Below the pieces are notes generated by a model, which worked only from the letters and a program-made list of their open reading frames with translations, had not been told where the DNA came from and ran no database searches. This document shows positions 25,950-34,892 of a stretch of 37,044 bases of DNA, in pieces. The DNA is taken from contig JAQCLD010000037.1 of the NCBI GenBank assembly GCA_027592785.1, positions 1-37,044 of the forward strand, read 5' to 3'. The translations under genes and the position numbers were made by a program. The DNA comes from Acidobacteriota bacterium (lineage in GTDB: Bacteria > Acidobacteriota > Terriglobia > Bryobacterales > UBA6623). How positions within the stretch are numbered: the first letter of the stretch is position 1; every line of letters begins with the position of its first letter.

Positions 25950-26581
25950 TCGAGCAGCCTGATGCGGATGTTCTTGTAGGCCACACGGCTCTTGGGATCG
26001 TGCGACTGGAAACTGATTGTGCCGCCGTCAGCCTGGATGAAGCGGCCGGTCATGCCGCCTGGGGCTTCCCAACCGGCGGGCTGCTCCCAATCGGTGAGTT
26101 CTTTGCCGTTGACGTAGGTGCGGATGCGGTTGCCGGTTACGACGATCTTCTCGGTAAACCATTCGCCGTCCTGCGCCGGAACTTCTCTGATGTCTTGCAC
26201 GAGGTAGTTGCTGCCGGTGCGCCGCCAGTCAGTGTGGCTGTTGTTGACCTGGATCTCGAAACCTTGCAGGGGCCATCCCGTCTCCTGGTACGCGGTCTGC
26301 ACGTAGATACCGCCGTTTGAGCCGGGCGCGGTCATCACGTCGACTTCGAGTTCGAAGTTCTTGAACTTGGCGCCGTGATAATCGCCTACGTAATACAGAT
26401 GGCAACGCGGGCCGTTGGAGATGATGGCGCCGTCTTCGATGCGGAAAGAGTCGGGGTTTTCGCCGGCCTTCTTCCAATCTTTGAATGTCTTGCCGTCCCA
26501 TAACGAAACCCACCCGGAATCCTGGGCGAACATCGGAGCGGCAACAAGGGCGAAGGCCAAAACGGCGAGCAGCTTCTTCAT
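25946..26581 (-). CDS. Exported DUF1080 (3-keto-disaccharide hydrolase-like) protein
   Basis: DUF1080 proteins adopt a concanavalin-like jelly-roll. Some members cleave 3-keto-glycosides; many are expanded in Acidobacteria and Planctomycetes. The 211 residues have a signal peptide (about 1-19, ending APMFA) and the family hallmarks WVSLWDGKTFKDWK, FRIEDGAIIS, NFELEVDV, NGGIYVQ, GFEIQVNN, WFTEKIVVTGNRIRTYVNGK and IQADGGTISFQSH. It would act in the periplasm on plant or microbial saccharides. A clear AGGAG precedes the ATG. The stop overlaps that of the VOC gene. Confidence 0.9.
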   Translation of the reverse strand: MKKLLAVLAFALVAAPMFAQDSGWVSLWDGKTFKDWKKAGENPDSFRIEDGAIISNGPRCHLYYVGDYHGAKFKNFELEVDVMTAPGSNGGIYVQTAYQETGWPLQGFEIQVNNSHTDWRRTGSNYLVQDIREVPAQDGEWFTEKIVVTGNRIRTYVNGKELTDWEQPAGWEAPGGMTGRFIQADGGTISFQSHDPKSRVAYKNIRIRLLD

Positions 26582-26673
26582 GACGTGAGTCTCCTAACCA
26601 AGCTGAGCTTAGCAAAGCCAGGCGCCGGCATCGTACCATGTCGTAACATTGCCAAACCTCGCAGGATTCCTTA

Positions 26674-27003
26674 ATGAGTGAACAGGCCGCAAACAAAGAT
26701 TGGGACCGTATCGCCCAGTCCGCCGACTACCGCCGCATGATGGCTGCTAAGAGGAAGTTCGTCATTACGGCGACGCTTTTCTTCTTGGTCTACTACTTCA
26801 CCTTGCCGGTGATGGTGGGCTACTGGCCTGAGGTGATGAAGCGCGAAGTGATCGGCGTCGTGAACGTCGCCTACCTGTTTGCCTTCTCGCAATTCTTCAT
26901 GACCTGGATCTTGGCCTACCTCTACATGCGCATCGCCCGGCGCTTCGACCTGATGACCGAGAAGATCTTGGCGGATACGCTGGCAGCAAGGGAGGCCGAC
27001 TAG
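26674..27003 (+). CDS. DUF485 membrane protein, partner of the symporter
   Basis: The 109 residues have two membrane helices (about 30-50, RKFVITATLFFLVYYFTLPVM, and 63-87, NVAYLFAFSQFFMTWILAYLYM) with short charged ends. DUF485 proteins (YjcH in E. coli) almost always precede an acetate/solute:sodium symporter, and the downstream symporter starts on the very next base after this stop. The two are surely one transcript. The job of DUF485 is not settled; assembly or regulation of the carrier is likely. AGGA lies 8 nt before the ATG. Confidence 0.92.
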   Translation: MSEQAANKDWDRIAQSADYRRMMAAKRKFVITATLFFLVYYFTLPVMVGYWPEVMKREVIGVVNVAYLFAFSQFFMTWILAYLYMRIARRFDLMTEKILADTLAAREAD

Positions 27004-28581
27004 ATGACAGTCTCCTTGGCGATGTTTCTGGCGTTTATCGCCGCGACATTGGGAATCACCTATTGGGCTTCGGGCAAATCGCAGGATGCCAGCGCTTACT
27101 TCGCGGCCGGGCGACGCATCACGGGCTGGCAGAACGGCCTGGCGATCGCCGGCGACTACATGAGCGCGGCCTCGTTCTTGGGCATCGCGGGTTTGATTGC
27201 GTTTTACGGATTTGACGGCTTCATGTATTCGGTCGGCTTTTTGGTGGCCTATCTGACGGTGCTGTTCGTGGTGGCCGAGCCGCTGCGCAACGCCGGCAAA
27301 TACACCATGGCCGACATTGTGGCGTACCGGCTGCGAGCGCGTCCGGTGAGGGCCTGGGCTTCGTTGAATACGTTGACCGTCTCGACGTTTTACATGATTG
27401 CGCAGATGGTCGGCGCCGGCGCGTTGGTCAATTTGCTGCTGGCCGACTCGGGCATCAGTTACACGGGGGCTGTGACCGGGGTTGGCGCCTTGATGATCGT
27501 CTACGTCGTATTCGGCGGCATGCTGGCGACGACTTGGGTACAGATCGTCAAAGCTGTGCTGCTGATGAGTGGCACGTTGCTGCTGAGCATTTTGGTAGTC
27601 GCACACTTCGGCTTCGACTTCGCCGCGTTCTTTGAGGCCTCGAGCCAGGTCAGTTATCAACTCGATGGTCAGACGGTGACGCAAAACTTCTTGGAGCCCG
27701 GCTTGTACTACTTGCCGCCCTACGGCGCGCTGGATCTGATCTCGCTGGGCATGGCGCTGATTTTTGGAACGGCGGGGCTGCCGCACATCCTGATTCGCTT
27801 CTACACCGTGCCAGACGCGAAGACGGCGCGGGTCAGCGTGTTCTGGGCGATGCTGTTGATCGGCGTGTTTTACATCATGACGACCTTCTTGGGGTTCGGC
27901 GCGGCGACCATCGTCGGGCGCGACCTGATCTCCGAGAACGGCGGCATCAACATGAGCGCGCCGCTGTTGGCGCAGGCTTTGGCCGGCGATGTTTTCTTCG
28001 CCTTCATCTCCGCTGTGGCCTTCGCTACGATTCTGGCTGTTGTGGCCGGATTGACGATCAGCGCTTCGACTTCTTTCGCGCATGACTTCTATACCAACGT
28101 GATTCATCACGGCGAAGAACGCGCGCCGGACGAAGAGGTGAAGGTCGCGCGCATTACGGCGTTTGTCGTCGGCGCCATTTCGATTGCGATTGCGGTGGGT
28201 TTGGGGCCGAGCGCGAATGTGGCGTTCTTGGTTGGGTTAGCGTTCGCGGTGGCGGCGTCGGCGAATTTGCCGGTGATTCTGCTATCGGTTTTCTGGCGCA
28301 AGTTCACCACGCGCGGCGCCGTGTGGGGCATGGCCGGCGGGCTAATTTCGTCGATCGTGCTGATCTTGGTGAGTCCGAGCTTTATGACGCCGGGCGGGTT
28401 GATCGACGCCGATCCGCTGTTCCCGCTCCGAAATCCGGGGATCATTTCGATCCCCTTTGGCTTCTTGATGTCTTACCTGGGGTCGATCACTTCCAGCGAG
28501 CCAACGGCCGAGGCGATGTTTACGGAGCTGAGCGTGCGGGCCAATACCGGTCTTGGCGCCGAAAAGGCTTCGTCGCACTAA
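27004..28581 (+). CDS. Sodium:solute symporter (ActP-like cation/acetate type)
   Basis: This is an inner-membrane secondary transporter of the SSS family (LeuT fold), taking up acetate or another small organic acid with Na+. The 525 residues have about 13 membrane helices. Family features include AGRRITGWQNGLAIAGDYMSAASFLGI (helix 2, sodium-site region), GKYTMADIVAYRLRARPVRA, GAGALVNLLL, FGTAGLPHILIRFYTVPDA, TILAVVAGLTISASTSFAHDFY and the GLGP-containing helices. Length and the DUF485 partner favour the ActP branch. No acs gene is in the window. A strong terminator follows 22 nt after the stop. Confidence 0.92.
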   Translation: MTVSLAMFLAFIAATLGITYWASGKSQDASAYFAAGRRITGWQNGLAIAGDYMSAASFLGIAGLIAFYGFDGFMYSVGFLVAYLTVLFVVAEPLRNAGKYTMADIVAYRLRARPVRAWASLNTLTVSTFYMIAQMVGAGALVNLLLADSGISYTGAVTGVGALMIVYVVFGGMLATTWVQIVKAVLLMSGTLLLSILVVAHFGFDFAAFFEASSQVSYQLDGQTVTQNFLEPGLYYLPPYGALDLISLGMALIFGTAGLPHILIRFYTVPDAKTARVSVFWAMLLIGVFYIMTTFLGFGAATIVGRDLISENGGINMSAPLLAQALAGDVFFAFISAVAFATILAVVAGLTISASTSFAHDFYTNVIHHGEERAPDEEVKVARITAFVVGAISIAIAVGLGPSANVAFLVGLAFAVAASANLPVILLSVFWRKFTTRGAVWGMAGGLISSIVLILVSPSFMTPGGLIDADPLFPLRNPGIISIPFGFLMSYLGSITSSEPTAEAMFTELSVRANTGLGAEKASSH

Positions 28582-28603
28582 CCGACGCCCGACGCGGTGC
28601 GGG

Positions 28604-28640
28604 AACGGCCCGCCGTGAAGAGCGGGCCGTTCTGTAATTT
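28604..28640 (+). terminator. Terminator of the DUF485-symporter operon
   Basis: A perfect 10-bp stem (AACGGCCCGC at 28604-28613, GCGGGCCGTT at 28622-28631) with an 8-nt loop is followed by CTGTAATTT. The stem is nearly the same as in the clpB terminator. Being symmetric, it may also serve the convergent DUF3303 gene. Confidence 0.7.
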
Positions 28641-28665
28641 GAGATTGGCGAGCGGCACCCAGTGC

Positions 28666-28932
28666 TTAGCCGCCAAGAACGGACTTAAAGCCCTCGTCAT
28701 CGACGATGGGCACGATGCGGAAGCTGAGCAGGTCGGACCAAGCATAGGTCCACTTGCTTAGCGCGACGGCATCGTCGCTCTCGGCGATGAGAAAACCTTC
28801 GCGGCTCCCGGCGAAATGCCAGCGACCGAGCATCTTGGCGCCCTCCGGCGGGAGACCTCCGGTCTCGACGAAGCGAGCGGTGGCGGCATCGCGGTGTTCG
28901 GGATTGATCGTCCAGCTGACTAAGAATTGCAT
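28666..28932 (-). CDS. DUF3303 family protein
   Basis: The 88-residue soluble protein reads as a ferredoxin-like alpha/beta barrel: MQFLVSWTINPEHRDAATARF, LGRWHFAGSREGFLIAESDD, and ALSKWTYAWSDLLSFRIVPIVDDEG. The W-x-Y/x-W-x-D-L motif and length fit DUF3303, a family of unknown function related to dimeric stress-response barrels. It stands alone on the minus strand, converging on the symporter terminator. Confidence 0.8.
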   Translation of the reverse strand: MQFLVSWTINPEHRDAATARFVETGGLPPEGAKMLGRWHFAGSREGFLIAESDDAVALSKWTYAWSDLLSFRIVPIVDDEGFKSVLGG

Positions 28933-28993
28933 TGTTTGTCCTAGTGCGAAAGTGTCGCGGGGGACAGTTTAACCTACCGACTTAATCACTTGG

Positions 28994-29239
28994 CTACAGG
29001 CCGTCGCGTCGAACGACTGTGCCAGCGCCTGGAAGGAATTCGAAAACGATGCCGGTTTCAACCTGGACGGGAACGCAGTTCAGCGCAGCCGCTTGATAGC
29101 GCCACTGTTGAACTGCCTCGAAGGCAGCTTGCGTGAAGAACGGTGAGGAATCGCTGGAGGCCTGGATGTGGAGGGGGGCGCCGTATTCGTCGGTAAGGAC
29201 GGCTAGGGTGACGGTCCCGTCGGAAAACGCTAGCGCGGG
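28994..29239 (-). pseudogene. C-terminal fragment of a TonB-like protein
   Basis: Too short to be obvious as an open frame, this minus-strand segment translates to VTLAVLTDEYGAPLHIQASS, then a short linker, then AAFEAVQQWRYQAAALNCVPV and VETGIVFEF, ending at TAG (28996-28994). That is the TonB C-terminal fold (D-x2-G-x-P at the first turn, A-x2-A-V-x-Q-W-R-Y helix). The frame has no start codon, and upstream it runs straight into a REP element (29241-29269). The rest of the gene is missing, presumably lost or displaced when the REP/transposase unit arrived. Confidence 0.6.
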
Positions 29240-29240
29240 A

Positions 29241-29269
29241 GACCGCCAGCTAAAGCTTGGCGGCTCGGA
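29241..29269 (+). repeat. REP copy 1, 5' of the transposase gene
   Basis: A 29-bp element starting GACCGCCAGC and ending GGCGGCTCGGA. It folds as CCGCC-AGC, loop TAAA, GCT-T-GGCGG with a single bulged T. It lies 12 nt before the first possible start of the transposase gene, in inverted orientation to REP 2. Confidence 0.75.
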
Positions 29270-29281
29270 CCCGCGGCGCCG

Positions 29282-29881
29282 ATGTCAGTGGTGGGAAGGT
29301 GCGGGCGATGTGCGGAGGGGCAGCGGTGGTATGCTTGGGCCGGTTTGCCTTCGCCTAGGAGGCTGGAAGGACCTGTTGGGCGTCCTTTGGCCTACTTCAT
29401 TACTTTCACCTGTTACGGTACGCGGTTGCATGGAGACGACAAGGGGTCGGTTGATCGGGAGCACTGCGCCCCGGGGACGGCGTATGCCGAGGCGAGCGCG
29501 GCCCGCATGAAGTACGAGCGCTCGCGGATGGGGGCAGATCCCTGCCTGCTGGGGCCCGAGGAACGCTTCGTCGTCTTGAAGATGATTCAGAACGTTTGCG
29601 TGCGCTGCGGCTACACCCTAAATGCTGCGCATGTGCGCACGAATCACGTTCATGTCGTTGTCGCTGGGGACGATGACCCCGAAGACGTGATGGGCCGCAT
29701 GAAGGGGCGGGCGAGTTTTGAACTGAACCGGCTTAGTGGCCGGAGCAAGAAGCGCTGGAGCCGTCACGGAAGCACGCGGTATCTGTGGACGGAAGAAGAA
29801 GTTGTAGACACGGTCAACTACGTCCTGTTTGGGCAGGGTGAGACGATGGCCACGTATCCCCATGATTTGGAGGTGCGGTGA
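29282..29881 (+). CDS. REP-associated tyrosine transposase (RAYT, Y1/HUH family)
   Basis: RAYTs are single-copy, host-tamed relatives of the IS200 transposase that nick and join REP hairpins. The conserved domain begins [21 protein letters not shown]. The HUH motif is NHVHVVV (H122, H124) and the nucleophile is probably Y180 ([12 protein letters not shown]), so the active site is complete. The first 35 residues do not resemble the family. TTG at 29387 (just before AYFITF) may be the true start, giving about 164 residues, but no ideal ribosome binding site decides it. The stop is immediately followed by REP 2, and REP 1 lies just upstream; this flanking is the defining RAYT arrangement. Confidence 0.85.
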   Translation: MSVVGRCGRCAEGQRWYAWAGLPSPRRLEGPVGRPLAYFITFTCYGTRLHGDDKGSVDREHCAPGTAYAEASAARMKYERSRMGADPCLLGPEERFVVLKMIQNVCVRCGYTLNAAHVRTNHVHVVVAGDDDPEDVMGRMKGRASFELNRLSGRSKKRWSRHGSTRYLWTEEEVVDTVNYVLFGQGETMATYPHDLEVR

Positions 29882-29945
29882 TCCGAGCCGCGCAGCTTTA
29901 GCGTGCGGTTGTGCGGGACCGCGACCTAAAGGTTCGCGGCTCGGA
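29882..29945. repeat. REPIN: REP copies 2 and 3 in inverted pair
   Basis: REP 2 (29882-29910) is the reverse complement of the REP 1 type, starting TCCGAGCCGCG. REP 3 (29917-29945) is in the REP 1 orientation, starting GACCGCGACC and ending GCGGCTCGGA. Six nt separate them. The outer arms (29881-29892 with 29935-29946) are exactly complementary, so the pair folds into one long hairpin. REP 3 keeps the REP 1 fold with changed stem bases (ACC/GGT instead of AGC/GCT). Confidence 0.8.
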
Positions 29946-29956
29946 TCGACTACTCC

Positions 29957-32230
29957 CTATACGAGGCTTTGGCCTTCGAGGGGCAGTTCGCGGATGCGTT
30001 TGCCGGTGGCGGCGAAGATGGCATTCGTTAGTGCCGGGATGAAGGGCGGGACGCCGGGTTCGCCGATGCCGGCGGGAGGCGCGTCGCTGTCGATCACGTG
30101 GACGTTGACGTGTTTTGGGGCCTGGTGGATGCGGCAGACCTGGTAGTCGTGGAAGTTCGACTGATCGATCCGCCCATCGGTGGCGGTGATCTTGCTCAGC
30201 AGTGCGATAGACGCGCCGAAGACGGCGGCGCCTTCGAACTGCGAGCGGATGCGCTCGGGGCTAATCGTTGTGCCGGCGTCGAGGACAGTATCGACGCGCG
30301 GTATGGAAAGGGTGCCCTGGGCATCGACTTCAACTTCGACGACTGAGCCGACGTAAGACAGGAAGCTGCGGTGAACGGCGATGCCCAGGCCACGGCCTTT
30401 CTGGCCACGCAAAGCACGGCGGCGGTTGGTCCAGTCAGACTGCTCGACCAGCGTGTTGAGCACGTTCAGGTGACGGCCAATGTCGATCGGGTACTCGCCG
30501 ATGTCGGCGCCCTGGTTGGGATACTCGGGAGCCTCGGCGGATAAATCGAGAATGCGCGGTTGGCCGAGCATGTCGCGCATGTAGTCGACGGGGTCGCGTC
30601 CGGCGGCGGCGGCTAACTCGTCGAGGAACGAGTGCACGGCGAAAGCGTGGTAGATGTTGGCGACCGAACGCATCCAGCCGATGCGGACGTGATTCTTGGC
30701 GGGACCGTTCTCAACGCGATGGTTCGGGATCTGGAACGGCGCGTCGGTAAAGCCCATGCCCATCTCAAGCGGCGTACCGCGCTCTTGCTCGAGGTTGAAG
30801 GTGGTGAAGATGGACGGGAAGGCGGAACGCTGCAGCCAGGCGGTAGGCTTGCCGTCGGCGCCGACGCGCGCCTTCATGTACATTGCCGCGACGGAGTGGA
30901 AGAAGTCGAAGCGGATGTCGTCTTCGCGGCTCCAGGCGACCTTAACGGGTTTGCCGAGTTCGCGCGAAAGCAGCGCGGCCTCGGCGCAGTAGTCGGGCTT
31001 GGATTTGCGTCCGAAGCCGCCGCCGAGCAGAGTGACGTGAGCGGTAACGTCAGCCTCGGGGATGCCGAGCGCCGCGGCGACAGTCTCTTGGACGGCTTGC
31101 GGGTTCTGGGTACAGGACCAGACGGTGACCTTGCCGTTGCGGAAGTCTGCGACGGCGGCGGGCGGTTCCATGGGCGCGTGCGAGAGGAGAGGCACGTAGT
31201 ATTCGGCCTCGATGATCTTGCCGCCCTTGGCGAACTCGGCATAGACGTCGCCGACGTTTCGGTCGACCGCGCATTCGCTGCGGGTGGTCTCCTGCAAGGC
31301 GGCCTTGTATTGGGCTGAGTTGTAGGAGGCGTTGGGACCGTCTTCCCACTCGACCTTGAGCGCCTTGCGGCCTTGGAAAGTCGACCAAGTGTTGTCGGCG
31401 ATGACGGCGATGCCGCCTAGGGCTTGGAAGCCGTGCGGAGGAGTGAAATAAGGCAGTTCGACGACTTGCTGGACGCCCCAAACCTGGAGAGCGTCAGCGG
31501 AGTCGAAGCTGGTCGCTTTGCCGCCGAGAACGGGCGGGTGCTCGACCGAGGCGTGGACCATACCGTCGAGTTTGAAGTCTTGTCCAAAGACGGCCGTGCC
31601 GTTGACGATGGCGTCGAGGTCGGGCACGTGCATCGGTTTGCCGATGTAGCGGTACTCGGACTTGTCTTTGAACGTGAGGGTCTCGACAGCGGGAACTTCG
31701 AGCTTGGAGGCGGCCTCGGCAAGTTCGCCGAAACCGACGCTACGGTTCGAAGCCTCATGGACGACTTGGTGATTGCGGGCGGTCACTTCTTCGACAGGAA
31801 CGTCCCACTGGTCAGCGGCGGCTTGCTCGAGCATGCGGCGCGTAGTGGCGCCGACTTGCTTCATCTTTTCGAGGAAGTAGCGGACGGAGCGCGAGCCGTC
31901 GGTGTTCTGGTCGCCGTAGCGCTTGTCGCCGATGCCTTGCTCGACGATGACGCGGGCCCAGTCGGCTTCCATTTCGTCGGCGATGACCATGGGCAGGCTG
32001 CTCTTGGAGCCCTGGCCCATCTCGGAACGGTGTCCGATGATGTGGACGGTTCCATCCGCGTCGATGCCGACAAAGATGTCGGGGCTAAAGAGAGCGGACT
32101 CGGCGCGCGAGACGTAGGCGGCGGATTCGGACGAGTTCGTGCCGCAGCGCGTGGCGAGGATGAAGGCGCCGGCGCCGAGCATGGAGCCGAGGAAACCGCG
32201 GCGGCTGACGTTGACTACTGGGGCGCTCAT
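29957..32230 (-). CDS. Tat-exported molybdopterin-binding subunit, IorB-like xanthine-oxidase-family hydroxylase
   Basis: This is the large subunit of a periplasmic molybdenum hydroxylase, which would oxidise an aldehyde or N-heterocycle using water and pass electrons to the 2Fe-2S subunit. The 757 residues start with a twin-arginine signal ([13 protein letters not shown]10-R11). Two molybdopterin domains follow: [15 protein letters not shown] (67-80, cofactor binding), HAPMEPPAA (351-359), [14 protein letters not shown] (401-414) and a late [10 protein letters not shown]. Its ATG overlaps the stop of the 2Fe-2S gene (ATGA), so the two are made together. The N-terminal signal and single-chain layout match isoquinoline 1-oxidoreductase beta-type proteins. 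The true substrate is not known. Confidence 0.92.
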   Translation of the reverse strand: MSAPVVNVSRRGFLGSMLGAGAFILATRCGTNSSESAAYVSRAESALFSPDIFVGIDADGTVHIIGHRSEMGQGSKSSLPMVIADEMEADWARVIVEQGIGDKRYGDQNTDGSRSVRYFLEKMKQVGATTRRMLEQAAADQWDVPVEEVTARNHQVVHEASNRSVGFGELAEAASKLEVPAVETLTFKDKSEYRYIGKPMHVPDLDAIVNGTAVFGQDFKLDGMVHASVEHPPVLGGKATSFDSADALQVWGVQQVVELPYFTPPHGFQALGGIAVIADNTWSTFQGRKALKVEWEDGPNASYNSAQYKAALQETTRSECAVDRNVGDVYAEFAKGGKIIEAEYYVPLLSHAPMEPPAAVADFRNGKVTVWSCTQNPQAVQETVAAALGIPEADVTAHVTLLGGGFGRKSKPDYCAEAALLSRELGKPVKVAWSREDDIRFDFFHSVAAMYMKARVGADGKPTAWLQRSAFPSIFTTFNLEQERGTPLEMGMGFTDAPFQIPNHRVENGPAKNHVRIGWMRSVANIYHAFAVHSFLDELAAAAGRDPVDYMRDMLGQPRILDLSAEAPEYPNQGADIGEYPIDIGRHLNVLNTLVEQSDWTNRRRALRGQKGRGLGIAVHRSFLSYVGSVVEVEVDAQGTLSIPRVDTVLDAGTTISPERIRSQFEGAAVFGASIALLSKITATDGRIDQSNFHDYQVCRIHQAPKHVNVHVIDSDAPPAGIGEPGVPPFIPALTNAIFAATGKRIRELPLEGQSLV

Positions 32231-32682
32231 GCCATTTCCTCCGCGGCCTGCTTAATGGCCATGCGAATACGTTGATAGGCGCCGCAGCGGCAGATGTTGC
32301 CTTGCATGACGCGGTCGATGTCTTCGTCGGTGGGCGAAGGCGTTTCCTTGAGCATGGAAGCGGCTTGCATCATCTGCCCCGATTGGCAGTAGCCGCACTG
32401 CGGAACGTCGAGTTCGCGCCAAGCTTTTTGAATGGGGTGATCGGCGGTCGCGGAGAGGGCTTCGATGGTGGTGATCTCTTTGCCCTCAAGCGAACTGACC
32501 GGCGTGATGCAGGAGCGGATCGCTACGCCGTCTTGGTGGACGGTGCAGGCGCCGCACAGGCCCATGCCGCAGCCGAACTTGGAACCGGTGAGGCCCAGAA
32601 AGTCGCGTAGATACCAAAGCAGCGGAAGCTGCGGATCGCCGTCGAATTCGTGATCGACGCCGTTAACTCTGACGGTAGGCAT
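32227..32682 (-). CDS. 2Fe-2S subunit of the molybdenum hydroxylase (IorA-like)
   Basis: The 151-residue electron-transfer subunit has a plant-ferredoxin-type cluster (C38, C43, C46 in [13 protein letters not shown], and C58) and the helical-domain cluster (C96, C99 in [10 protein letters not shown]131, C133 in [11 protein letters not shown]). All eight ligands are present. It has no signal of its own, as usual for proteins carried across the membrane with a Tat partner. AGGAG lies about 9 nt before the ATG. It overlaps the large subunit by 4 nt. No FAD subunit is present, so electrons probably go to a cytochrome or quinone. Confidence 0.95.
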   Translation of the reverse strand: MPTVRVNGVDHEFDGDPQLPLLWYLRDFLGLTGSKFGCGMGLCGACTVHQDGVAIRSCITPVSSLEGKEITTIEALSATADHPIQKAWRELDVPQCGYCQSGQMMQAASMLKETPSPTDEDIDRVMQGNICRCGAYQRIRMAIKQAAEEMA

Positions 32683-32775
32683 AGCGGGGAACTCCTGATC
32701 TCAGGCGTATTGGCGGCGACGAGCGGCGACCGCAACTCCCAACATGATAGTGGACCTGCGATTTGGACGTAGGAA

Positions 32776-34785
32776 CTAGGACTGCAGCCAGGCGGTAATG
32801 GCTTTGCGCAGGCCAGGGGAATCGAGCTGGGAGTGCATCTGGAAGCCGTTGGGTGCGCCGATGTTCTCGTAGGCCTGCGAGATCCAGTCGAAGCGTTCCC
32901 AGGCTTGGACTTCTTGGACGGCCTGGCGCTGGGAGTCGACCGGGTTGAGGGCGAGGACGGGGCGCGGGCCGACTGCAGCATAGATATCGCGTACGTCGTA
33001 CTGGCCGATGATGCCCGGAGGGAAGCTGCTCATCGGGTGAGCGGTGAGCGGATCGTCCAGGGCTTCGTTAAACGAGAGCAGGCCGTTGACGGTAATGAGC
33101 CTGTCGACGCGGTCGTCGATGGCGGCAGCCTGCGCAGCGACTAGCGCGGCATCGCCGACACCGACAAGGGTCCAGCTGCGGCGGCCGATGCGCGTGGCGG
33201 GGATGGCCAACAGATCCTTCATGCGCTGACCGAGGAGTGGGCGGCCGATTTGGAGGCTGGAGTCGGCGAAAAAGTTTTCCCAGTCGAACTCGTCGGCGGC
33301 GGCAGGAGCGCCTGCGCCCCAACCTCGTAGGTCCAGAGCGACGACGCTGAATTGTGCGGCAACGATGGGGTCGATGACGGCGCGGCGGAGCCAAGGGTCT
33401 TCCCTGCCGCGGTCGGAGAGCACGACGGCGACGCCTTGGACGTAACGGCCGGCATCGATGGTGCGGTCGGTGATCTCGATACCCCGCTCGGGAAGGAACG
33501 AGCCGACGCGACTGACGTCTTTGATGCGCTGGCGAATGCCGTGCTTGTAGACCTCGAAGCGGGAAGTCTCGGCGGGGACTTCGTATAGCGGCGCAAGATG
33601 CGCGGCGCGCTCGCGGTTGAGATCCACGACGGTCTTGGTTTGGAGACCGTCGAGAGGCCCGCAACGCAGTTCATCAACGGAGAACAGTTGGCCGAATTCT
33701 TCGATCACGGTGCGGCTGACTGGACTCAACCAGCGCGAGAGCCAGTCGACGCCGGCGCGACGGATGTCTGGGCCGAGGGCCGAGACCTCGTTGGCGTCGA
33801 CCAGCGAAGCGACTTCGGGGGAACCGGCGGCGCGATAGGCGCGCATGGCTTGATTGAATGTGTCGGCGGTCGCCTCAGTGGAGAGCAGACCGCGCTGCGG
33901 AGCGCCGACCACGAGAGGGTGTGGGGCCATGCAAGCGAGCAGTTCCACGTGTTCGATGCCGTCGCGCAGGGATCCGTAGAGGACGCGCTCGGGATCGCTA
34001 ATGACGGCAGCGTCAATGAAGGCCTTGAAGCTAACGACTTGTCCGGTGGGAAATGAGGCAGCGATACGTTGGTCGAAGGCGGCGTACTCGAGAGCCTCGG
34101 CGCCGTCGCCGGCGATAGCGATCTTACGCGGGTCGACGTCCGGGAGTTGTTCGAGATAGTCGACCGCGCGGCGACAGTCCCAGGCGCGGTAGTTCATCAA
34201 GTTGAGGCCGACGGAGGTGCAGTGGATGGCCAGGGCGCGCTGACGCTCGGCCGCACTGCCGGAAGCGAATTGAGGGCGTTCGCCGCAGCCGACCGGATCG
34301 TAGGCCAAGCCGATCATGCCGTGGCGGGCCAGCAGGGCGCAAAACCGCTGGGTCAACTCGGACGCTTTGCCCAGTGGGTCGTGACCGCAAGCCACGATCA
34401 CGGCGGGCAGCCGCTCGGAAGACTGTGAAGGCCGGTAGAGGTTGGCCGGGACGAGGAAGCCGGGGCGGCTCTCGAAAAGGATCTTCTCGACGGTCAGGCC
34501 GTCGCGCTCAAGGGTTCCCAGGATCTGCGGGTTGAGAGGTGACTCGTCGGTGGGCAAGGGCCCCCACATTTCGCGGAGCTTCTCGCGGACCTGCTGACGC
34601 AAGGCGTCAACGTTTTCAGGAGCGCCGATTAGCGCGAAGCGCTGGCGGCGACGCTCATCGAGCAGTCGAGCGTACTCCCGCAGGTAGTCGAGCATCGCCC
34701 CGCCGTGTTCAGGCCCGACAGCCGAGAGGCGCTCGGCGAGAGGGATCGAGCCAAGCGCAAGCAGGCTAAAATCGCGGCGAGTCAT
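32776..34785 (-). CDS. Tat-exported tandem alpha/beta-hydrolase protein, probably lacking nucleophile serines
   Basis: The 669 residues start with a Tat-like signal (MTRRDFSLLALGSIPLA) and hold two acetyl-xylan-esterase-like alpha/beta-hydrolase halves. The first half has a core with VACGHDPLGK, LAYDPVGCGER and the strand KIAIAGDGAEALEYAA. There the usual G-x-S-G-G elbow reads GDGAE (226-230). The second half repeats the fold (VVALDLRGWGAG, then LVGVGDAALVAAQ), again without serine, and ends with the late RPVLALNPVD strand and FQMHSQ. The overall pattern is clear but neither half shows the standard nucleophile. It may be a binding protein or use another residue. It lies 93 nt upstream of the molybdenum hydroxylase pair on the same strand and may share its transcript. 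Confidence 0.75.
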   Translation of the reverse strand: MTRRDFSLLALGSIPLAERLSAVGPEHGGAMLDYLREYARLLDERRRQRFALIGAPENVDALRQQVREKLREMWGPLPTDESPLNPQILGTLERDGLTVEKILFESRPGFLVPANLYRPSQSSERLPAVIVACGHDPLGKASELTQRFCALLARHGMIGLAYDPVGCGERPQFASGSAAERQRALAIHCTSVGLNLMNYRAWDCRRAVDYLEQLPDVDPRKIAIAGDGAEALEYAAFDQRIAASFPTGQVVSFKAFIDAAVISDPERVLYGSLRDGIEHVELLACMAPHPLVVGAPQRGLLSTEATADTFNQAMRAYRAAGSPEVASLVDANEVSALGPDIRRAGVDWLSRWLSPVSRTVIEEFGQLFSVDELRCGPLDGLQTKTVVDLNRERAAHLAPLYEVPAETSRFEVYKHGIRQRIKDVSRVGSFLPERGIEITDRTIDAGRYVQGVAVVLSDRGREDPWLRRAVIDPIVAAQFSVVALDLRGWGAGAPAAADEFDWENFFADSSLQIGRPLLGQRMKDLLAIPATRIGRRSWTLVGVGDAALVAAQAAAIDDRVDRLITVNGLLSFNEALDDPLTAHPMSSFPPGIIGQYDVRDIYAAVGPRPVLALNPVDSQRQAVQEVQAWERFDWISQAYENIGAPNGFQMHSQLDSPGLRKAITAWLQS

Positions 34786-34877
34786 CGAGAGAGCGTCACG
34801 AAATACGCAGGCTGGAGCCGCGGCAGGTGACGCCCCTATTCTAGCGCTTAGGGCGCGGGATGGCAGGCAGCGGACGG

Positions 34878-34883
34878 TATGAT
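34878..34883 (+). promoter_or_regulatory. -10 box of the DCC-protein gene, leaderless type
   Basis: TATGAT ends 9 nt before the ATG at 34893 with no Shine-Dalgarno between. This supports 34893 over the upstream in-frame ATG at 34860, which would precede the promoter. Confidence 0.5.
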
Positions 34884-34892
34884 GAGCACGGG

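Noticed and set aside
26671-28110. Minus-strand open frame of 479 codons over the DUF485 and symporter genes
   Set aside because: Its translation is rich in H, R, Q and D with no hydrophobic core or known motif, while the plus strand gives two clear membrane proteins.
29133-29510. Plus-strand frame of 125 codons before and into the RAYT gene
   Set aside because: It overlaps the TonB-like fragment, REP 1 and the transposase in another frame, and shows no motif of its own.
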